This document shows positions 1-7,864 of a DNA stretch of 64,000 bases, one piece after another. Each line of letters starts with the position of its first letter. Position 1 is the first letter of the stretch. The notes under the pieces are model-generated. The model saw only the letters and a list, made by a program, of their open reading frames with translations, was not told the origin of the DNA and did not search any database. This DNA comes from Salibaculum sp035270045 (GTDB taxonomy: Bacteria; Pseudomonadota; Alphaproteobacteria; Rhodobacterales; Rhodobacteraceae): assembly GCF_035270045.1 (NCBI RefSeq), contig NZ_DATFIP010000049.1, forward strand, positions 27,547 to 91,546, written 5' to 3'. Made by a program: the position numbers and the translations under genes.

Positions 1-291
1 GCGCTGCGCACCATCCTGGAAAGACACCTGCCCGCCGCGCTCATCGACCGGCCCAAGCAGGGTTTCGCCGTGCCCCTGGACCGCTGGCTGCGCGAGGGGC
101 TGCGGGACTGGGCCGAGGGCTTGCTGACGCGCTCGGACCTTCTGGACCGGGCCGGTCTCAACCCGCAGATGATCGACGAGGCCTGGACCGGCCATCTTGC
201 GCGGCGAAACAACCAGGGGCAGAAACTCTGGACCGTGCTGATGCTGCTGGCATGGCTCGACCATGACGCGACCGCCGAGAGACCCGCATGA
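1..291 (+). CDS. Asparagine synthase (glutamine-hydrolysing), C-terminal end only
   Basis: The gene is cut by the left edge; only its last 96 codons are present. The reading frame is open from base 1, and the fragment carries KQGFAVPLDRWLR, the conserved tail motif of the ATP-pyrophosphatase domain of asparagine synthases. A helical C-terminus follows. These enzymes transfer an amide to aspartate, or in polysaccharide loci to a sugar acid or other acceptor. The stop codon overlaps the ATG of the EpsG-like gene (ATGA), so the two are translationally coupled. That points to a role in surface-polysaccharide modification rather than housekeeping asparagine synthesis (inference). The N-terminal amidotransferase domain lies outside the window. 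Confidence 0.8.
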   Translation, partial: ALRTILERHLPAALIDRPKQGFAVPLDRWLREGLRDWAEGLLTRSDLLDRAGLNPQMIDEAWTGHLARRNNQGQKLWTVLMLLAWLDHDATAERPA

Positions 292-1358
292 TCCCCTATT
301 GGACCCTGTTCCTGGTTCCAGCCTTGATCGCGATGAGCAGCCCGCCCACGCGCCGGGTGCGCCGGGACGGGACACGCTTCAACCGGTTCGACGGGGCCTG
401 GCTGCTTGTCATCATCGCGCTGACGCTGATGATCGGCTTGCGCTACCGGGTCGGCGGCGATTGGGGGGCCTATTTCACATATCTCGACGAGGCACGCTCC
501 ATGTCTCTCGCCGAGACCATATTCCAGGACGATCCCGGCTATCGGCTCCTTAATGAACTCGGCCTGCTCACGGGCTTGAACATGGTCCTGGTCAATGCCG
601 TCTCGGGGTTGCTCTTCACTGTCGGGCTTGTCGCCTTCTGCCGCAGCATGCCGCGGCCATGGCTGGCCTTCACCGTGGCGGTGCCCTACCTCGTCGTCGT
701 CGTCAGCATGGGCTACACGCGCCAGTCTGTCGCTATCGGCCTTGTGATGCTCGGGCTCGTCGCGCTCGGCCGACAGAGGGCGATGTCTTTCATCTTCTGG
801 ACATTGATCGCCGCCCTCTTTCACAAGAGCGCCATCATCCTGCTGCCAACAGTGGCCCTTACGGCCACGCGCAATCGCTGGCTCATCATACTGCTGGTCG
901 GGATAATCGGTTCAATAGGCTACCAGGTGGTGCTGGCCGACTCGACGGCGCGGCTGGTCGAGAACTATATCGGGGCCAACCTGGTCTCGACCGGGGCGCT
1001 GATCCGGCTGACGATGAACGTGGTTCCGGCCTTGCTGTTCCTCTACTATCGCAAGCGACTCCGCATCGCACCTGCGGAATACAAGGTCTGGCGATTGTTC
1101 GCGCTGATTTCGGTGGGGCTTTTCGTCGGTTATTTCACGACCGGGGCAAGCACGGCCCTGGACCGCATAGCGCTTTACATGATCCCGCTGCAGCTCTTTG
1201 CGTTTTCTCACCTGCCCGACCTTATGGGCCGATACAACCGCATGAACCAGTCCATCGTCCTGATGGTCCTGGCCTACAGCGCGCTTATCCTCTTCGTCTG
1301 GCTGTTCTTCGGCAACTTCTCGCGGGCCTGGTTGCCCTATCGGGTCTGGCTGGGATGA
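288..1358 (+). CDS. EpsG-like polysaccharide polymerase (Wzy-type membrane protein)
   Basis: This 356-residue protein has about ten hydrophobic segments, starting with a membrane helix at the extreme N-terminus. The motif GLRYRVGGDWGAYFTYLDEA near residue 65 resembles the conserved GxDWxxY region of the EpsG family. EpsG-like proteins are thought to polymerise repeat units at the inner membrane, as Wzy does. The gene overlaps the preceding asparagine synthase and the following glycosyltransferase by four bases each, so the three form one operon. The exact repeat unit cannot be inferred. Confidence 0.75.
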   Translation: MIPYWTLFLVPALIAMSSPPTRRVRRDGTRFNRFDGAWLLVIIALTLMIGLRYRVGGDWGAYFTYLDEARSMSLAETIFQDDPGYRLLNELGLLTGLNMVLVNAVSGLLFTVGLVAFCRSMPRPWLAFTVAVPYLVVVVSMGYTRQSVAIGLVMLGLVALGRQRAMSFIFWTLIAALFHKSAIILLPTVALTATRNRWLIILLVGIIGSIGYQVVLADSTARLVENYIGANLVSTGALIRLTMNVVPALLFLYYRKRLRIAPAEYKVWRLFALISVGLFVGYFTTGASTALDRIALYMIPLQLFAFSHLPDLMGRYNRMNQSIVLMVLAYSALILFVWLFFGNFSRAWLPYRVWLG

Positions 1359-2491
1359 CACGGCCCGCACCCATGCATCTGCTGATGACCGTGAACGCCG
1401 CCTGGAACCTGGTGAATTTCCGGCGCGGTCTGGTCGCCGCCCTGCTGGACGACGGGCACCGGCTGACAGTGCTTGCCCCGCGCGACGAGTCGGCCGACAC
1501 GCTGGAAGAGATGGGCTGCCGGGTCGTAGACCTGCCGATGGACAACAAGGGCGTGTCGCCGCTGCGCAATCTTGCCCTGCTTTGGCGGCTGTGGCGGCGC
1601 ATGGGTCAGGACAGGCCCGACGCGGTGCTGGGCTATACCATCAAGAACAACATCTTCGGCGCCCTTGCTGCGCGCGCCCGCGGCATTCCCGTCGTTCCAA
1701 ACGTGACGGGGCTTGGCACCGCCTTCCTGTCGGGGCGGCGATTGCAGCGGTTGGTCGAGGCGCTCTATCGTCATGCCTTCGCCCGGGCCCCGGTCGTGTT
1801 CTTCCAGAACCAGGACGACTGCGACCTGTTCCTACGTCTCGGCCTGGTGACCGCTGGCCAGGCCCGTGTTCTGCCCGGTTCCGGCATCGACACCTCGGCC
1901 TTTGCGCCCGAACCGATGCCTAGCCATGCCGCCGATGAGCCAGTTTTCCTTATGATCGCGCGGGTGCTGCGTGACAAGGGAGTCGAAGAATTCGTCACCG
2001 CCGCGCGAACCATCCGTGCGCGCCATCCGAGGGCGGTTTTCCGGTTGCTGGGGCCACTCGGGGCCGAGAACCGGAGCGCGATCCCGCCCGAGACGGTCCA
2101 CGCCTGGCAGGACGAGGGCGTGATCGACTATTCGGGCACCGCCCCGGACGTGCGCCCCCATATCGCGCGGGCCGATTGTGTCGTCCTCCCGTCCTACCGA
2201 GAGGGCATGCCGCGAACCCTGCTTGAGGCCGCCGCCATGGCCCGCCCGGTGATCGCCACCGATGTTCCCGGTTGCCGCGAGGCGCTGGTGGAAGGTCAAA
2301 CCGGGCTTTTGTGCAGGGCGCGCGATGGCGCCAGCCTGGCCGAGGCCTGTGCCCGCTTCATCGCCCTGCCCTCCGATTCACGGGCGGCCATGGGCCTGGC
2401 CGGCCGCGCCCGGATCGAGCGCCAATTCGACCAGGACCTCGTGATCGCCACCTACCGCGAGGTGGTGCAGCAGCTTGGGGGGCACCAATGA
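1355..2491 (+). CDS. Glycosyltransferase family 4 protein
   Basis: The product is 378 residues. The N-terminal part (MHLLMTVNAAWNLVNFR) is typical of GT-B enzymes that attach a hexose or N-acetylhexosamine to a lipid-linked sugar. The C-terminal half has the GT4 donor-site pattern: LMIARVLRDKGVEEFV, then PSYREGMPRTLLEAAAMARPVIATDVPGCRE, split here across residues of the E-x7-E region. I chose the ATG at 1355 because it overlaps the upstream stop as ATGA and begins the family-conserved N-terminus. A longer in-frame extension to base 659 overlaps the EpsG-like gene and is not credible. Its role is cytoplasmic repeat-unit assembly for the EPS. Confidence 0.85.
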   Translation: MTRPAPMHLLMTVNAAWNLVNFRRGLVAALLDDGHRLTVLAPRDESADTLEEMGCRVVDLPMDNKGVSPLRNLALLWRLWRRMGQDRPDAVLGYTIKNNIFGALAARARGIPVVPNVTGLGTAFLSGRRLQRLVEALYRHAFARAPVVFFQNQDDCDLFLRLGLVTAGQARVLPGSGIDTSAFAPEPMPSHAADEPVFLMIARVLRDKGVEEFVTAARTIRARHPRAVFRLLGPLGAENRSAIPPETVHAWQDEGVIDYSGTAPDVRPHIARADCVVLPSYREGMPRTLLEAAAMARPVIATDVPGCREALVEGQTGLLCRARDGASLAEACARFIALPSDSRAAMGLAGRARIERQFDQDLVIATYREVVQQLGGHQ

Positions 2492-2639
2492 CCCCTGGCA
2501 CACTGCCTCGATCCGACCGGCGCGGGGGTCGGCGACGAATGCCTGCCGCGCGGTCATCATCTAAGACGCCCATGTCAGGTCCCTTGTCCGCACGGGCAGG
2601 CCCCAACCGCGCGATGCGCGCATTCCCGGAGGTAACGCC
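2492..2639 (+). other. Intergenic gap with a hairpin before manC
   Basis: This 148-base non-coding gap separates the glycosyltransferase from manC. It holds an inverted repeat, CCGACC at 2513-2518 and GGTCGG at 2527-2532, with an 8-base loop and no T-tract. It may be a weak terminator or a processing hairpin. A clear ribosome-binding site, GGAGG, sits at 2629-2633 ahead of the manC ATG. No reliable promoter could be assigned. Confidence 0.35.
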
Positions 2640-4049
2640 ATGATCACTCCCGTTATCCTGGCAGGCGGTTCGGGCACCCGGCTTTGGCCGCTGTCCCGCA
2701 AAAGCTACCCCAAGCAGTTCGCGGCCTTCGACGGCGACAGGTCCCTGTTTCAGGACACCGTTCTGCGGTTCTCGGGCGCCGACATGGGGCGCCCGGTCGT
2801 CGTAACCTCCGAGGATTTCCGCTTCATCGTCACCGAGCAGCTGGGCGAGGTCGGCGTTCTGCCCGACCAAGTCTTCGTGGAACCCGAGGGGCGCGATACC
2901 GCTGCTGCGATCCTTCTGGCGGCTCTGGCCATGGCCGAGGACCCCGACAGGCTCTTGCTAGTCGCACCCTCGGATCACGCCATCCCGGACGCGGCGGCGT
3001 TCCGCACTGCCGTCGAAGCGGGCGCGGCATCGGCACAAGAGGGCCGGATCGTGACCTTCGGCATCGCCCCAGACCGGCCCGAAACGGGATATGGCTACCT
3101 GGAACTGGCCGAGCCGGTTACCGGTACCAAGGCCCGGCCCCTGCTCCGTTTTGTCGAGAAACCCGACCAGGCCCGGGCCGAGGAAATGCTGGGAACCGGT
3201 CGGTATCTCTGGAACGCGGGGATATTCCTGATGCGGGTCGGCACGGTGCTGGATGCCTTTGCAAAGCATGCGCCGGACCTGGTGGCGCCTGTGCAGGCAG
3301 CGCTTGATGCCGCCCGGCCTGACCTGGGGTTCCTGAGGCCGGGTGCGCAGGCATGGGGCGAAACCCGCAAGGTCAGCATCGACTACGCAATCATGGAAAA
3401 ATCCGAGAGTCTCATGGTCGTGCCTTTCCCGGCGGCCTGGACCGACCTGGGCGATTGGGAGGCGGTGCGGATCACCCGGGCCGACGAGAACGGTCTTGTC
3501 GCCTCGGGGAACGTGACGGCGATCGACTGCCGCGACAGCCTGCTCTGGAGCGAGGGTGAGGGCCAGGCGCTCGTGGGCCTGGGATTGGACAATATCGTGG
3601 CCGTCTCGATGGCCGATGCGGTTCTTGTTGCCGATCGCGACCGCACACAGGACGTCAAGAAGGTGGTCGAGGCCCTGCGCGAGCGCCGGGCGCCGCAAGC
3701 GGATACATTTCGGCGCGACCACCGGCCCTGGGGCTGGTTCGAGAGCCTCGCCCTCGGCGAGCGCTTTCAGGTCAAACGCATCTTCGTGCACCCCGGCGGG
3801 CGGCTGTCGCTGCAAAGCCACGTGCATCGCGCCGAACACTGGATCATCGTCGAGGGCAGTGCCGAGGTGACCGTGGGCGAGACGGTTCAGGTGGTCCACG
3901 AGAACCAGTCCGTCTACGTGCCACAGGGGTCGGTGCATCGGCTCGCCAATCCCGGAAAGATGGGCCTGACCCTGATCGAGGTGCAGACCGGCGCCTACCT
4001 GGGCGAGGATGACATCATTCGCCACGAGGACGTTTACAGCCGTGACTGA
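2640..4049 (+). CDS. manC: Mannose-1-phosphate guanylyltransferase / mannose-6-phosphate isomerase
   Basis: The 469-residue length is the standard size for the bifunctional type II enzyme (ManC/CpsB/AlgA). Residues 1-290 are the nucleotidyltransferase domain with VILAGGSGTRLWPLSRKSYPKQF near the start (pyrophosphorylase signature GGxGTRLWPxSR, then PKQF) and FVEKP further on. The C-terminal cupin (about residues 355-465) is the type II isomerase domain with RPWGWFE, the metal-site region around QSHVHRAEHWIIVEG, and a final IEVQTGAYLGEDDIIR. It converts fructose-6-P to mannose-6-P and mannose-1-P to GDP-mannose, the donor for mannose or fucose residues of the EPS. A GGAGG site precedes the ATG. 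Confidence 0.95.
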   Translation: MITPVILAGGSGTRLWPLSRKSYPKQFAAFDGDRSLFQDTVLRFSGADMGRPVVVTSEDFRFIVTEQLGEVGVLPDQVFVEPEGRDTAAAILLAALAMAEDPDRLLLVAPSDHAIPDAAAFRTAVEAGAASAQEGRIVTFGIAPDRPETGYGYLELAEPVTGTKARPLLRFVEKPDQARAEEMLGTGRYLWNAGIFLMRVGTVLDAFAKHAPDLVAPVQAALDAARPDLGFLRPGAQAWGETRKVSIDYAIMEKSESLMVVPFPAAWTDLGDWEAVRITRADENGLVASGNVTAIDCRDSLLWSEGEGQALVGLGLDNIVAVSMADAVLVADRDRTQDVKKVVEALRERRAPQADTFRRDHRPWGWFESLALGERFQVKRIFVHPGGRLSLQSHVHRAEHWIIVEGSAEVTVGETVQVVHENQSVYVPQGSVHRLANPGKMGLTLIEVQTGAYLGEDDIIRHEDVYSRD

Positions 4050-4109
4050 GGCTGACCCGCAAATCCCATCGCGCATGATGGGCGCAAGGCACCCGACCGG
4101 GGGAAGGCG

Positions 4110-4877
4110 ATGACCGATGACATCCTGTTCGTGCTGCGCAAGCTGGCCGGGCTCGCCGTCTCGCCAATGATCTGGATCATCCTCGGGCTTGTCCTGATCC
4201 TGGCGCTGCTCTGGCGAGGCCGCCCGGTTGCCGCCCGGCGCGTGACCATGGCGCTTCTGGTCGGCTTGCTGGTCATCTCGACCCTACCGCTGGGATGGCC
4301 TGTCATCGCCGCACGCGAGGCGCAATACCCGGTTGAGCCGCCGCTGGCGCAGGTGGACGGCATCATCCTTCTCGGCGGGGCCGAGCGCCTGGCCGTCAGC
4401 GCCCAGCGCGGCCGCCCCGAGTTGAACGAGGCCGCGGACCGCGTGATCGCGGCCGCGCTTCTGGCACGCCGATTTCCGCGAGCACCGTTGCTGGTGACCG
4501 GCGGGCGCGCAGCCCCCGGTGAACGGAGCGAGGCCGAGATCAGCGCCGAGATCCTGATCGGCCTGGGCATCGCCGAAGATCGCCTGATCGTCGAAAGCCG
4601 CGCCCGCAACACCGCCGAGAACGCCCGCCTGTCACTGAACCGCGTCGCGCCAAAGCCGCAGGCCCGCTGGGTGCTGGTCACGTCGGGATTTCACATGCCG
4701 CGCGCCATGGCGGCCTTCACGGCCGCGGGCTGGCCGGAACCGACGCCCTACCCGGTGGATTTCCGCACCAGCACATGGCGCGACGCCATGGGCTGGAACC
4801 CCCATGGAAACATGGGGCAGCTACGCTCGGCCCTGCGGGAACAGATTGGGCGGCTGGTCCTCGGCTTGACCGATTAA
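4110..4877 (+). CDS. YdcF/SanA-like DUF218 membrane protein
   Basis: The product is 255 residues. Two N-terminal membrane segments (about residues 15-35 and 42-65) are followed by a DUF218 domain: DGIILLGGAERL, then LLVTGG, then ESRARNTAENARLSL and a final SGFHMPRAMAAFTAAGW. That is the full signature of the YdcF/ElyC/SanA group. ElyC and SanA influence envelope integrity and lipid-carrier use in enterobacteria; a biochemical activity is not established for this branch. It lies 60 bases after manC on the same strand, which suggests it belongs to the EPS unit. It converges on the next gene with only 8 bases between stops. Confidence 0.85.
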   Translation: MTDDILFVLRKLAGLAVSPMIWIILGLVLILALLWRGRPVAARRVTMALLVGLLVISTLPLGWPVIAAREAQYPVEPPLAQVDGIILLGGAERLAVSAQRGRPELNEAADRVIAAALLARRFPRAPLLVTGGRAAPGERSEAEISAEILIGLGIAEDRLIVESRARNTAENARLSLNRVAPKPQARWVLVTSGFHMPRAMAAFTAAGWPEPTPYPVDFRTSTWRDAMGWNPHGNMGQLRSALREQIGRLVLGLTD

Positions 4878-4885
4878 GGCCGGAC

Positions 4886-6229
4886 TCAAGCCCCCGCCTG
4901 CGCCTGGTAGTGGGAGTACTTCTGAACCTGCTGATACCGTTCCAACTCCTCCGGATCGAGCTGGATAGCCCTCAGCCACGGCAAGTGCTGCGCGGTGAAG
5001 CGCCCGCCAAGGCGCACGGCCTCCAGGAAATGGCGCTTGCCGAACCGTTTTCTGTCGTAGACCGCGAAGGTCGTATCGAGACCAGCACGGAATACCGGGT
5101 CGCCCCCGCCGGTCTCGCCGGCAAAGTCGGACCAGAAATTCCGCTCGTGTTCCCAGATATGATAGGTCTTTGCTTTCATCTGGAACCTGGTATCGACCAG
5201 TGCTTCTCGATCAGAGATGTCCAGCGCGAAACCAGCCTTGCCGACATCGAAAGTCGAAAGAGCAGCCTTCAGAACAGCGACAAATTCGGCGGGCAATGCC
5301 GGGTTGAAGCCGATATCGGGATCGGTCACGGCGAAATAACGCGGCAAAAGCGCCCTGATCCGGGCCGACTTCAACGTCTTGCGCGGGCCCATGTTCTGCT
5401 CCAGCCTTTCGACATGGGCCCTGGGGGCGAGGTCCTCGAGGCAGGCCAGCATATCGGGCGAGCGCGAGGCGTTATCGGCCACTATGATGTCACTGAACCC
5501 ATGGTCCAGCAACTGAGCGACCATCATCCGCGCAAAGGTGGGGTTCTCGAAAACTGGCACCACGACCGGCAGCCCCGCATCCGGATATCGCGGTCCGGTG
5601 GATGTTCCTGGTCGCGCGGTCCGGCGCGCACCCGCCTTGGCGAAAAGTCGGTCCAGCTCGGCCGGACCCATATCGCCGGACCAGGTATCCCGTATGAACA
5701 AAACGTTGAAAGCGGAGTCACCGTCGTATCGATCCCGCACCACTGGGGTCAGGCCGGTCGCTCTCAGGGCCGACATCGACTCCGGGATCGTACCGTCGCG
5801 CGCCGCATCACCCATGTCGAGCAGCAGCGCCCTGGACCGCGCAAGCAGGGCAGGATTGCGCCGCAGCGCTTCGGCCGGGTCCGCGGTGCCGCAAAGCCGC
5901 AGGCAGGCCACGGCGTCGGTCCGACCCGGAAGCACCGACGCGGCCTGATCGACGGTCTCGTGGCGTTGGACTGTCAGGCCAGCAGGCAAGGCATCCGCCG
6001 CAACAACGGTCTCGTCGGTCGACCCGATCTCGCACAGGATGTCCGGACGCCACCTGGCCACAAGGTCGGCGTAGCCTTGCGCCAGTGCCGCGCGGCCCCC
6101 CGCGCCCAATGGCAATGACGGGATAGCATGGATGATCGAAGCCGTGTCCGGGTCCAGGCAGAACCGCACCTTGCCCGGTGTAGCCTTGCGGACGAGCCGG
6201 CCCGAGGACATCAATGTCCGTAAATCCAT
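4886..6229 (-). CDS. GT-A type glycosyltransferase-like protein
   Basis: From the chosen start the product is 447 residues. The ATG at 6229 is preceded by GGAGGG, whereas an upstream in-frame ATG at 6274 has no such site. The N-terminal 200 residues are unrecognised. The C-terminal half looks like a GT2-type fold: VVVPVFENPTFARMMVAQLL, then DIIVADNASRS (typical of GT2 IVDNxS), then YFAVTDPDIGFNP, where DPD would be the metal-binding DxD. It is on the opposite strand to the EPS genes and converges on ydcF. It is probably a cytosolic sugar transferase with an extra N-terminal module. Donor and acceptor are unknown. Confidence 0.6.
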   Translation of the reverse strand: MDLRTLMSSGRLVRKATPGKVRFCLDPDTASIIHAIPSLPLGAGGRAALAQGYADLVARWRPDILCEIGSTDETVVAADALPAGLTVQRHETVDQAASVLPGRTDAVACLRLCGTADPAEALRRNPALLARSRALLLDMGDAARDGTIPESMSALRATGLTPVVRDRYDGDSAFNVLFIRDTWSGDMGPAELDRLFAKAGARRTARPGTSTGPRYPDAGLPVVVPVFENPTFARMMVAQLLDHGFSDIIVADNASRSPDMLACLEDLAPRAHVERLEQNMGPRKTLKSARIRALLPRYFAVTDPDIGFNPALPAEFVAVLKAALSTFDVGKAGFALDISDREALVDTRFQMKAKTYHIWEHERNFWSDFAGETGGGDPVFRAGLDTTFAVYDRKRFGKRHFLEAVRLGGRFTAQHLPWLRAIQLDPEELERYQQVQKYSHYQAQAGA

Positions 6230-6313
6230 GTTCCCTCCTGCAGGGCTGCCGGTGCTGCGCGATGGCCATAACATAGTGTGAAGCAGGGTTCACAAGAAAC
6301 CGGCGTCATCGCA

Positions 6314-7624
6314 TCAATTGTCAAGCGGCAGGAACTCGGCCAGGATCGCGGTAAAGCTCTGGTTGAGGTATCCGCGCGCCCGCGTCAGAAGGATCGGGAT
6401 CGGGCTGGAGGGCTCCTTGGCGGTATAGAAGCTTTCCAATGCGCTCATAAGGCTGCCGGCTTCCTTGCGGCTGGACACGGCATAATCGGGCATCTCGCCG
6501 TCTGGTTCAGGGTCCTCGGGGGTGGAGACATCGGAAAGGGCCCGCATCCGCTCCATGGTCAGCAGAAAACCGGTATCCTGTCCGAAGTCGATCCGCGCAC
6601 GGCCTGACATCTCGGGGACCAGAAGCTCGAGCGCCTCGACCAGCGGCCGCCCCACCAGTTGGCGCGCCTGGCGCACCAGCACGAAACTGGGTGACGAGGG
6701 CTCGTGCGTGCGGAAATAGGTTTCGAGCGCATCCAGCGCGGCACGCGCCTGCGCCGAGGTCTCGATCCGACCGGTGGCGGGCGCGGCCGCCAGGGTCTCC
6801 GCGCTGTCGCTCTCATCGCCACCGACGTCTGCTGCGTCATTCGCTCCGTCGTCCTCACCCGCGGCCTCGGCATCCTCGCCCAGATCGGGGCGTGCCTCGA
6901 CCAGCAGGCCGATCAGGTCGTCCAGCCGGTTGTGCAGGCTTTCGACGTTGGGGCGGAAAGGCATCGTCTCATGGGTCAGACAGATTGCCTCGATCCGCGA
7001 CACGGCTTGCTTCATCCGGCTCAGGAGCGCGTGAGCCTCCCCAACAGCATCAGCGTTCTCGGCCGATCGCAGGGCGCCCAGAAGAGCCTCGGCATCCTCT
7101 GCGGCCTCATTGCCCTGCGCGGTTCGGTCACCGCGCGAAACCGCAATCCGGCGAAAGCTGATATCGCGCTGGCGACGGTCGCGCACCAGCGAGGCGAATT
7201 CCAACGGCATCAGGATCGTGGCAGGTGTCGCCAGCAATTCCAGTGCATTGGTACGGTCAATCACGTCGTCGCCGACCTGTGGGTGAACGGCCTCGGGAAA
7301 GGTCTCCAGAAAACCGGCCATGAGGTCCAGGCAATCGGCCAAGGCCGGAAGGTCCTGCGCCAGTGCGCAGAACTGGGCGTGGTAGGCCAGAAGGCGCAGG
7401 TCGCGCGTGCGTTCCAGCAAGGCCGCAACCGGGGCCCATTCAGCCGAGGGATCGATGCTCGAGGCCTCGACTGACGGCATGCCTGCGGTATCGAAAAAGC
7501 GTTCCGGCAGACGCGCCTCGGCGTCGTTCATGTAGGTCTCGAAGGCGGGGTCGTAACTCTCGAACAGGTCGGGACCGCAGCTCTCCTCCCCGGAGATCGG
7601 CGCAAGGTATTCATCAATGTTCAT
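6314..7624 (-). CDS. tssA: T6SS baseplate/cap protein TssA
   Basis: From the ATG at 7624 the product is 436 residues; 47 in-frame codons upstream are not conserved in character and are excluded. The N-terminal ImpA_N domain is clear: ISGEESCGPDLFESYDPAFE, then RDLRLLAYHAQFCALAQDLP and ETFPEAVHPQ. The middle is acidic (about residues 255-290), and the C-terminal part repeats a short pattern (ALETYFRTHEPSSPSFVLVRQAR near 300 and ALESFYTAKEPSSPIPILLTRAR near 400). TssA coordinates sheath and tube assembly at the baseplate. It is transcribed away from the caspase-like gene across a 240-base divergent region. Confidence 0.9.
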   Translation of the reverse strand: MNIDEYLAPISGEESCGPDLFESYDPAFETYMNDAEARLPERFFDTAGMPSVEASSIDPSAEWAPVAALLERTRDLRLLAYHAQFCALAQDLPALADCLDLMAGFLETFPEAVHPQVGDDVIDRTNALELLATPATILMPLEFASLVRDRRQRDISFRRIAVSRGDRTAQGNEAAEDAEALLGALRSAENADAVGEAHALLSRMKQAVSRIEAICLTHETMPFRPNVESLHNRLDDLIGLLVEARPDLGEDAEAAGEDDGANDAADVGGDESDSAETLAAAPATGRIETSAQARAALDALETYFRTHEPSSPSFVLVRQARQLVGRPLVEALELLVPEMSGRARIDFGQDTGFLLTMERMRALSDVSTPEDPEPDGEMPDYAVSSRKEAGSLMSALESFYTAKEPSSPIPILLTRARGYLNQSFTAILAEFLPLDN

Positions 7625-7864
7625 GGCCTGACTCCTGCCGCTGCCCGGGCCGCCTGATGGCGCAATCCCACCCCAAGACCCACGAAACACCCCGCGCACC
7701 GTCCCGAACGCGACACCGAACCGCGGTAGTGGTCGGAAATTAGCAGCCCGCCGCAAGGCTGGCAAACCCCACCACTGTCCGGGACGATTGGCGTGCAGCA
7801 GGACTCGTCACGCAGGGTCAACTGCGCTACTTTCAAGCCCAACCCATCGAAAAGGGCGCCGATC
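7625..7864. promoter_or_regulatory. Divergent promoter region between tssA and the caspase-like gene
   Basis: These 240 bases lie between two divergent starts and must hold both promoters. No convincing -35/-10 pair or operator could be picked by eye. In-frame extensions of the caspase-like gene reach 7793 but encode no signal-peptide-like sequence. Confidence 0.4.

Noticed and set aside
659..1354. Long N-terminal extension of the GT4 glycosyltransferase
   Set aside because: It overlaps the EpsG-like gene in another frame; the ATGA at 1355 marks the real start.
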